Part shown: in pieces, positions 58,301 through 64,000 of the stretch
Numbering within the stretch: the first letter of the stretch is position 1
Layout: every line of letters starts with the position of its first letter
NCBI RefSeq assembly: GCF_004798865.1
Contig: NW_025336126.1
Span: 458,586 to 522,585, forward strand
DNA: 64,000 bases
DNA from: Varanus komodoensis
Lineage: Eukaryota; Chordata; Lepidosauria; Squamata; Varanidae
Direction of reading: 5' to 3'
The notes under the pieces: model-generated
Database searches by the model: none
Told to the model about the DNA's origin: nothing
Seen by the model: the letters and a program-made list of their open reading frames with translations, nothing else
Position numbers and translations under genes: made by a program

Positions 58301-61300
58301 CATCCTTTGTGGCTACCTCAAACTGCTGCCCATGTTTCTCATGGTTATGCCGGGCATGATCAGCCGGATTCTGTACCCAGGTAAGGTAAACGCCGTGGGA
58401 AAAGTGGGTGAGGAGGGCTGTTGGTTTTAACGGTGGAAGAACAAGAACAATTCCTGTCATTTCCATCCATCAGGGAAGAAATGCGAGGCACTGATCTACC
58501 TGAAACAAGACATTCTGATGGGAAAAATCAGATTGCAGTAGTCTTTGGGCCTGTTATCACTGTTTTGTGCATTTTAGTGTTAACTGAACTCTTACAGACG
58601 GTACTACTTACAATTCATTGTCTTTTGGCCCCCCGTGTTTTCCTCCCCTCCATCTGGCCGTGCATATGTCCTTTCAAAGGGGAACCTTCCACATATTGAT
58701 GAGGTAGACCCCGGTTCATAGAAACCTGTGCCGTATTATTTTAGTGTTTGTTAGTTTCTAAGATGTCACCAGACTGTTTGTGGCTGTTAACTAATGTACC
58801 AGCTACCCCTCTGGAAACTGAAAATGAGCCACCTGCATAGCAATCAAGGCAATCTCCGTATCTTTAGATCTTTCCTCCTCTTTAGGGTAGGGCTTGGGGA
58901 CTCAGAAAGGTCAATGGTAACTAAGGAACACAGCTTTTCCATGGAGGTAGGATTTCACCTTTAGGCACTCCTGTCAAGCTTGACTACCTGGGGTGGGGGG
59001 GTGAAATTAAAAGCTTCCTGGTCCAGCAATCAGAGTGAAGCAAGTGATGTGCACACAACCCATCAATCTCTCTATTTTGACCCCAAAGTTCTTACCTGCC
59101 CCCTGTCCGCACCTCCCTTGCCTTTTCAGATGAAGTGGCCTGCGTCATCCCAGAGGAATGCAAGCAAATATGTGGCACTGAAGTGGGGTGCTCCAATATT
59201 GCCTACCCGAAACTGGTGGTCTCTCTCATGCCAAGTGGTAAGTGGGGAGCACAATTTTGTCTCTGACTTCAGGGTGTTTGGTTTGGACTGCAGACAGGTT
59301 TAAAGCAGATTTCCGGAGCCTGAGGCTCAATAGATGCAATTATAACTCCCATCCACTGCCACCATGGGTGGGGGTGATGGCAGTTGTAGTCTCTCACAAC
59401 TGAAAACTGGTTTGGTTGCTCCTGATGTTGGGTGGGCTGAAGAGCCTTCCAATCTATTGCTTTAATCCAGACTGGCATCCTCCAAGTGTATTCAGACACA
59501 GCTCCCAGAATCCCCTAGCCAGCATGGCTGACAGGGGGATTCTGGGAATTATATTCAAATACTTCTGGAGGTGATCAAGGTGGGTAATGCTGCTTCAGCC
59601 TCAGTGACTTCTTAGCAGTCCCTTCTGTGTGGCATGAGAGATGCTAATCTGCAGGACCACATTCCCTCCCTCCTCCCTGTCACCCCCCACAGGCCTCCGG
59701 GGCCTCATGCTGGCTGTGATGCTGGCTGCGCTGATGAGCTCCCTGGCTTCCATCTTCAACAGCAGCAGCACCCTCTTCACCATGGACATCTACAACCACT
59801 TGAGGCCACAAGCGAGGGACAAAGAGCTGCTGATAGTGGGCAGGTGAGAAGGCATGCCGTCCAGCACACCACATCTGAGCAGCACCTGCTTCAGTAAAAT
59901 GGAGGGTTGGGACTGTGTGAATGCACAAAAAGCTCGGTAAGAGCTGGGAAAGCACCAAATGATTAGCCCTCTGGGATAAGGAATAGGGCCCTGTGAGGGG
60001 TCCCAGAAGGCTGGCTTGGAACTGCAAAAGGCCCTCTGCTACCTCATCCCTACATTGTTGTTTCAACCAGAATAGAACCCCCTGAATTTGGGGCACATCT
60101 GTGCAATAATCTTAAAGTACAGGGAAGCAAGCTTGGGAGCTATCAGTGTTCAAGGAGCAGCTGGGGGTTTCTTGCAGTTGGTGCCACTGAACTGCACCGT
60201 CTGGATTTGGGAGAAATCATCCATCTAAAACTGTATTTAAGGCGGAACCCTCTCAAGACATGACACCTAACCTGCCATAGCACCCATGTGCCTGTGTAGT
60301 ACAAATATACCCTTCAACGCTGCCAGAAAGGAAATTAAATCTATTCCAGGAAGAATCTTCTACATCAGGCCCTCTCTATTGCAAGACAGAGAATTCTGGC
60401 AGCTGGAAATGCTACACCCCAGGTGCCCCGCTTGCCAGCACCCTTTCAAACCAATTGCACCGGCTGCCTCCGGAGAGCAAGCCAAGTCATGTAACACAGC
60501 AACTGCGAGCAGGTGCACCTCCACAGACGGGAAGTCTGATTCCAGTGCAGCTTCTGAGCTGTGCGTCCACTCCGGTTTTCTAGCCGGGGCTGCTGCATCC
60601 TCATCACGTGGCTATGCCTTCCTGCAGGGTATGGATCCTGCTACTCGTGGGCATCAGCATCGGGTGGATTCCGGTGGTGCAGGCAGCCCAGGGCGGGCAG
60701 CTCTTCGACTACATCCAGTCTATCAGCAGCTACCTAGCCCCGCCCATTGCTGCCATTTTTCTGCTCGGAGTCTTCATCAAAAGGGTGAATGAACAGGTGA
60801 GCTCAAAAACAAGGTGCACCTGCACACAGATAGAGGCAGGCTGCCCAGAAGATGCCTTGTTGGTGGAGGGGAAGCACAAATGTTCAGGATGGAGGCCATG
60901 TAAGAGATGAGCACCAGCTGGGTCATGGCCAAGGCTATGCCACGGATGGCAAAACCAGAGGCACCCAGGCTTGGAGGATGCAGAGATATTACAGGAAAGG
61001 ACTGACTCCATAAATGATCATTTCACAGGATCTGCTATGAGCTTTCCATTTTAGACTGCAGGACAGGAACTGGAAAAGATGGGGGGCACCAAATGCCTAG
61101 GGAGAAAGGACTCAGGTGTTGGATTCTTGGCTCGCCTCCACTCTCACCCCCTTCCTCTCTCTCCCTCTCCAGGGCGCATTCTGGGGGTTGGTGGGGGGAC
61201 TAGCCATAGGCCTAGCCCGGATGATCCCAGAATTCATTTACGGGACGGGGAGCTGCCTCTTCCCCAGCTCCTGCCCCCGCCTGATCTGTGGTGTCCACTA

Positions 61301-64000
61301 CCTCTACTTTGCCGTCATCGTCTTCTCCACCACAGCTGCCATCGCAATGGGCATTTCCCTCTGCACTTCACCTATTCCTGATAAACACGTAAGTATGCAA
61401 GGAGGGAGGGAAAAAGTAATCCCAGTGAACAGGCACTGGCATCAGAACCTGCGCTGGGGCTTATTAGGATTATTGATCTCATTCCAATATTGCCCCATAG
61501 CCTAAGCTCTCCAGGCAGTTCCTGAAATAAGTCTTGGTTGCCCTTACTACTGATGCTCTTCCCTTTCCACACCTCTGTGACACTAAGGCAGCAGCCCTGG
61601 AAAGAGCAGGTTTATTCTGAAGATTTTCTATGGCTTACCTTCCTTCCCGATAGGCTCCTTAACCAGAGAAAGCCCTCTCTCGGCACCCAACGCTTCTCCA
61701 CCTTTTCCTTCCTACAACCAAGTTTATAAAGCTCCCTCCCTTGCTGAAGCAGATCCCACATTGTTTGCAATGACCGAGGCCTGTATGACCAGTGAGCTGG
61801 CACCCCTTCCCTGGCCGTGCTGGAGCTGTCAGTCATGGGACACTGGAGTCTGCAAACCCTGATGGGAAAAGAGCTGCTGGCTCAGAGCAAGCAAAGCAGC
61901 CCTTGAGCGCCACCCTGGAAGGAGCGCCAGAGAATGTCATACAGCCTGCTTCCGCCACGGGGCCCTCAGACACCTAGAGCAACCGAAGCAGCAAAGGGGG
62001 CAACAGGAAAAACAGGACGGGGGTCTTGAGAGTGGAGTGGAAGGCATGATTTCAAGTAAAGATGTTAACGGGTGAACCGTGTTCTGAAACAGGCTTCCCT
62101 GGGGTATCCTGCAAAGCTTTCTAGGCTTGGTTGTTCAACCACAGAAGCAACTAAAGATCTTTCTGCCTCCTGAGACAAAGCAAAGTTGAAGGAGGGCAGA
62201 GGGGGAGCCAGGAGGGGGCTTGTGTGTGGAAAGGCAGTGACCTCAGTTTGCAACATGAAAACAAACTCCTTTGTTGAATGTGTGCTCAGGGATGCCCTTA
62301 ATCCTTTTGAATTGCTCAATAGACCCTGCTCTATTGAACCTACCAGCAGTTTGTGAAGCCTAGATAAAAACAGCTTCCAAAGTAGATCCCCCAGCATGGA
62401 TGGAACCTGCTCAACCCGCTCTGGCATGCCCTGTAACAGTGATGGCGAACCTTTTAGAAACCGAGTGCCCAAACTGCAACCCAAAACCCACATATTTAAT
62501 GCAAAGGGCCAACACTATAATAAAATACGAAAACTAAGAGTTTACATTAGAAAAAGCAACTCACAGTCAGTCAAAGCAATTGTATATATATCCTTGGCAG
62601 TGCACTGACCAGCCATGCAAAAGCTCGGACGAGTCGCAGCTCATGACATCATCGCCTAGCGCTGCTACTCCTTTCCAAGCATCCTCATGGCCCTCTGTGC
62701 CCTGTGATCTGATGCTCAGCTGCTGGAGCGATGATGGGGCGACTTGGCTCATGTACCAAGAGAGAAGGCGCTACATGACTGCTGTGGCACACGTGCCATA
62801 AGTTCACCACCACTGGCCTAACCCTATTACAGTGCCAAAATACCATTGAAAAGAGGGCGATTTTGAAAAAGCGTTCCTTGAGCAGCTTTTACTGCACTGC
62901 TCATCATTTCTGCCCATTCTGAACAGATCCCAACCATCAAAATCATGCCAGGATGCCTCTTTTTTCTAACCCTAACCCTGCCCTGGTGCACACCCCTAAC
63001 CCTAACACAGGGCTACAGTTCCATTGAAAAGAGAGTGATTTTGAAAAAGCCTTCCTTGAGTAGCATTTTTTGCACAGCTCAACATTTCTGCCCATTCTGA
63101 ACACATCCCAACCATCAAAACCATGCCAAGATGCCTCGTTTTTCTAACACTAACCCTACCCTGGTGCACACCCCTAACCATAACACACGCCTAAAGTTCC
63201 ATTGAAAATAATGTGATTTTGAAAAAGCCTTCCTTGAGTAGCTTTTTTTGCACTGCTCATCATTTCTGCCCATTCTAAACACATCCCAACCATCAAAACC
63301 ATGCCAGGACGCCTCGTTTTTCTAACCCTAACCCTACCCTGGTGCACACCCCTAACCCTAACACAGGGCTAAAGTTCCATTGAAAAGAGGGTGATTTTGA
63401 AAAAGTTTTCCTTGAGTACCTTTTTCTGCACAGCTCAATATTTCTGCCCATTCTAAACACATTCCATCCATCAAAATCATGCCAGACACCTTGTTTGCCC
63501 GACTCTAGCCCAGTGATGGTGAACCTTTTGGAAACAGTGCCCAAACTGCAACCCAAAACCCACTTATTCATCGCAAAGTGCTAACACTACAATAAAACCT
63601 GAACCCTGAGGTTTTACTTTAAAAAAAACAACTCAGAGCCCGTCCAAGCATATATACATGGCAGCGCACTGACCGGCCATGCGAAAGCTTGGTCAAATTG
63701 CAGCTGAGTCACGGCACATGATGTCACCCCCTGGCACCACTACTCCTTTCTGAGCATGCGCGTGGCCCCTATGTGCGCTGTTATCCGATGCTCAGCTGCT
63801 GGGGCCTAAAGTTCGGTCTCGCCCGAACAGCTGCATCGCCTAGTGTTCAGCCTCCGGCACAGCAAGGAGCAGCGCATCGATCTGGACATGGAGGAAGAGG
63901 CGGAAGCTAAGCCCAGGGAGGCTGCATGGCGGCAGTGCCAGGAGCAAGCAGAGTCGGCAGCGCCAGACAGCGAACGGCTGGAACGTGGGCTCGAGATGGA
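49625..64000 (+). CDS. SLC5A2: SLC5A2 / SGLT2 sodium-glucose cotransporter (3' end off window)
   Basis: Na+/glucose symporter of the apical membrane of renal proximal tubule. Exons: 49625-49735, 52998-53069, 54187-54291, 54662-54721, 55424-55528, 55826-55931, 56771-56851, 57061-57290, 58245-58380, 59130-59237, 59693-59843, 60628-60796, 61173-61388, and 63831 to the edge. Exons 1-13 give 550 in-frame codons. The match to human SGLT2 is close throughout: NPAD near the N-terminus, [13 protein letters not shown] (Asn75 sugar contact), [23 protein letters not shown], an extracellular NIS glycosylation site, [26 protein letters not shown] (Na2-site serines) and [13 protein letters not shown] (the sugar-binding Gln). 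All donors are GT. SLC5A2 is preferred over SLC5A1 from the N-terminus, the C-terminal [13 protein letters not shown] and ARMC5 synteny. The last transmembrane helix is not in the window. Confidence 0.95.
50019..50056 (+). repeat. (GTAT)n(GAAT)n microsatellite
   Basis: Tetramer repeat in SLC5A2 intron 1. A shorter (GTAT)n run is at 49739-49756, just after the exon 1 donor. Confidence 0.8.
52235..52317 (+). repeat. G tract and (CTTG)n microsatellite
   Basis: In SLC5A2 intron 1: about twelve G at 52236-52247, then about twelve copies of CTTG at 52267-52316. The open frames across it are repeat artefacts. Confidence 0.9.
59340..59560. mobile_element. MITE-like palindromic remnants in SLC5A2 intron 10
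   Basis: Two clusters of ACTACAACTCCC-like and inverted GATGGCAGTTGTAGTC sequence, at about 59340-59400 and 59490-59560, with 'gattctgggaattatattca'. Resembles the palindromic MITE arms elsewhere in the window. Confidence 0.4.
62437..62815. mobile_element. Non-autonomous hAT-like transposon, full-length copy
   Basis: Terminal inverted repeats: it starts CAGTGATGGCGAACCTTTTA and ends TAAGTTCACCACCACTG, the inverse. Total 379 bp with no coding capacity. It is in SLC5A2 intron 13. The 'gagtgcccaaactgcaaccc' interior recalls hAT/Charlie-type short elements. The flanking 8-mers (CCCTGTAA, GCCTAACC) are not a convincing duplication. Confidence 0.65.
62843..63505 (+). repeat. 178-bp tandem satellite with telomere-like motifs
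   Basis: About 3.7 copies. The landmark CCATTGAAAA recurs at 62843, 63021, 63199 and 63377, exactly 178 bp apart each time. Every complete unit contains a CTAACCCTAACCCT-type run (or a one-base variant), then GGTGCACACCCCTAACC. Lies between the two hAT-like copies in SLC5A2 intron 13. Confidence 0.92.
63511..63806. mobile_element. Non-autonomous hAT-like transposon, 3'-truncated copy
   Basis: Starts CAGTGATGGTGAACCTTTTG and matches the copy at 62437 up to 'gatgctcagctgctgg'. The right inverted repeat is missing. It stops about 25 bp before the SLC5A2 exon 14 acceptor (AG 63829-63830). Confidence 0.65.
63831..64000 (+). CDS. SLC5A2: SLC5A2 exon 14 (start only)
   Basis: Begins right after CCCGAACAG and reads [19 protein letters not shown], then an acidic, Gln-rich cytoplasmic stretch. 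It closely matches the human SGLT2 segment after the thirteenth exon and joins exon 13 (PDKH) in phase 0. The acceptor has a weak pyrimidine tract. The exon is open to the window edge. Confidence 0.9.
   Translation, partial: MHRLVFSLRHSKEQRIDLDMEEEAEAKPREAAWRQCQEQAESAAPDSERLERGLEM

Noticed and set aside
61792-61977. Candidate last exon of SLC5A2
   Set aside because: No similarity to the SGLT2 C-terminus. The true exon 14 ([13 protein letters not shown]) begins at 63831.
62945-63360. Interstitial telomere repeat from a chromosome fusion
   Set aside because: The CCCTAA motifs are short and recur inside a 178-bp unit. They do not form a long pure TTAGGG array.

Overview
The window looks like squamate (lizard or snake) nuclear DNA. 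Multi-exon vertebrate genes with GT-AG introns sit in a background of decayed CR1, L2-like and L1 LINEs, a BovB (RTE) 3' end with its ACA-rich tail, tRNA-derived SINEs, palindromic MITEs and hAT-like elements. BovB next to abundant CR1/L2 is typical of squamates. The species cannot be told from the sequence. No rRNA, tRNA, CRISPR array or prokaryotic feature was seen.

Layout, left to right. (1) 794-1118, minus strand: first coding exon of ARMC5. It sits in a GC-rich block and its upstream region carries several ZNF143/SBS-type ACTACAA-TCCC motifs. The rest of ARMC5 lies off the left edge. (2) 1.1-11.1 kb: intergenic, with old LINEs and SINEs. (3) 11,117-17,639, plus strand: a complete eight-coding-exon gene for a CA IV/XV-type extracellular alpha carbonic anhydrase (322 aa) with signal peptide and GPI-anchor tail. 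(4) 17.6-21.5 kb: convergent intergenic spacer. (5) 21,520-30,458, minus strand: a second CA IV/XV-type gene with the same exon plan (288 aa) but no GPI tail. (6) 30.5-49.6 kb: gene desert of transposable elements, including BovB and a young L1 insertion with a perfect 17-bp target duplication. (7) 49,625-64,000+, plus strand: SLC5A2 (SGLT2). Thirteen exons are complete. The start of exon 14 lies at 63,831 and the gene runs off the right edge.

All exon joins were worked out by hand from splice signals, reading phase and paralogue or family alignment. Summed coding lengths are in frame for both carbonic anhydrases (969 and 867 nt) and for SLC5A2 exons 1-13 (1,650 nt). ARMC5 and SLC5A2 are also close neighbours in mammals (human 16p11.2, from memory). 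Here two carbonic anhydrase genes lie between them, ARMC5 points away from SLC5A2, and TGFB1I1 was not found.

Main points of interest. Gene 1 has Lys in place of the proton-shuttle His64 and uses a GC-AG intron. Gene 2 has lost the GPI signal and is probably secreted. A near-consensus HNF1 site lies about 90 bp upstream of the SLC5A2 start codon. The last SLC5A2 intron seen holds a 178-bp tandem satellite with telomere-like CCCTAA motifs, next to a truncated hAT-like element that ends about 25 bp before the exon 14 acceptor.
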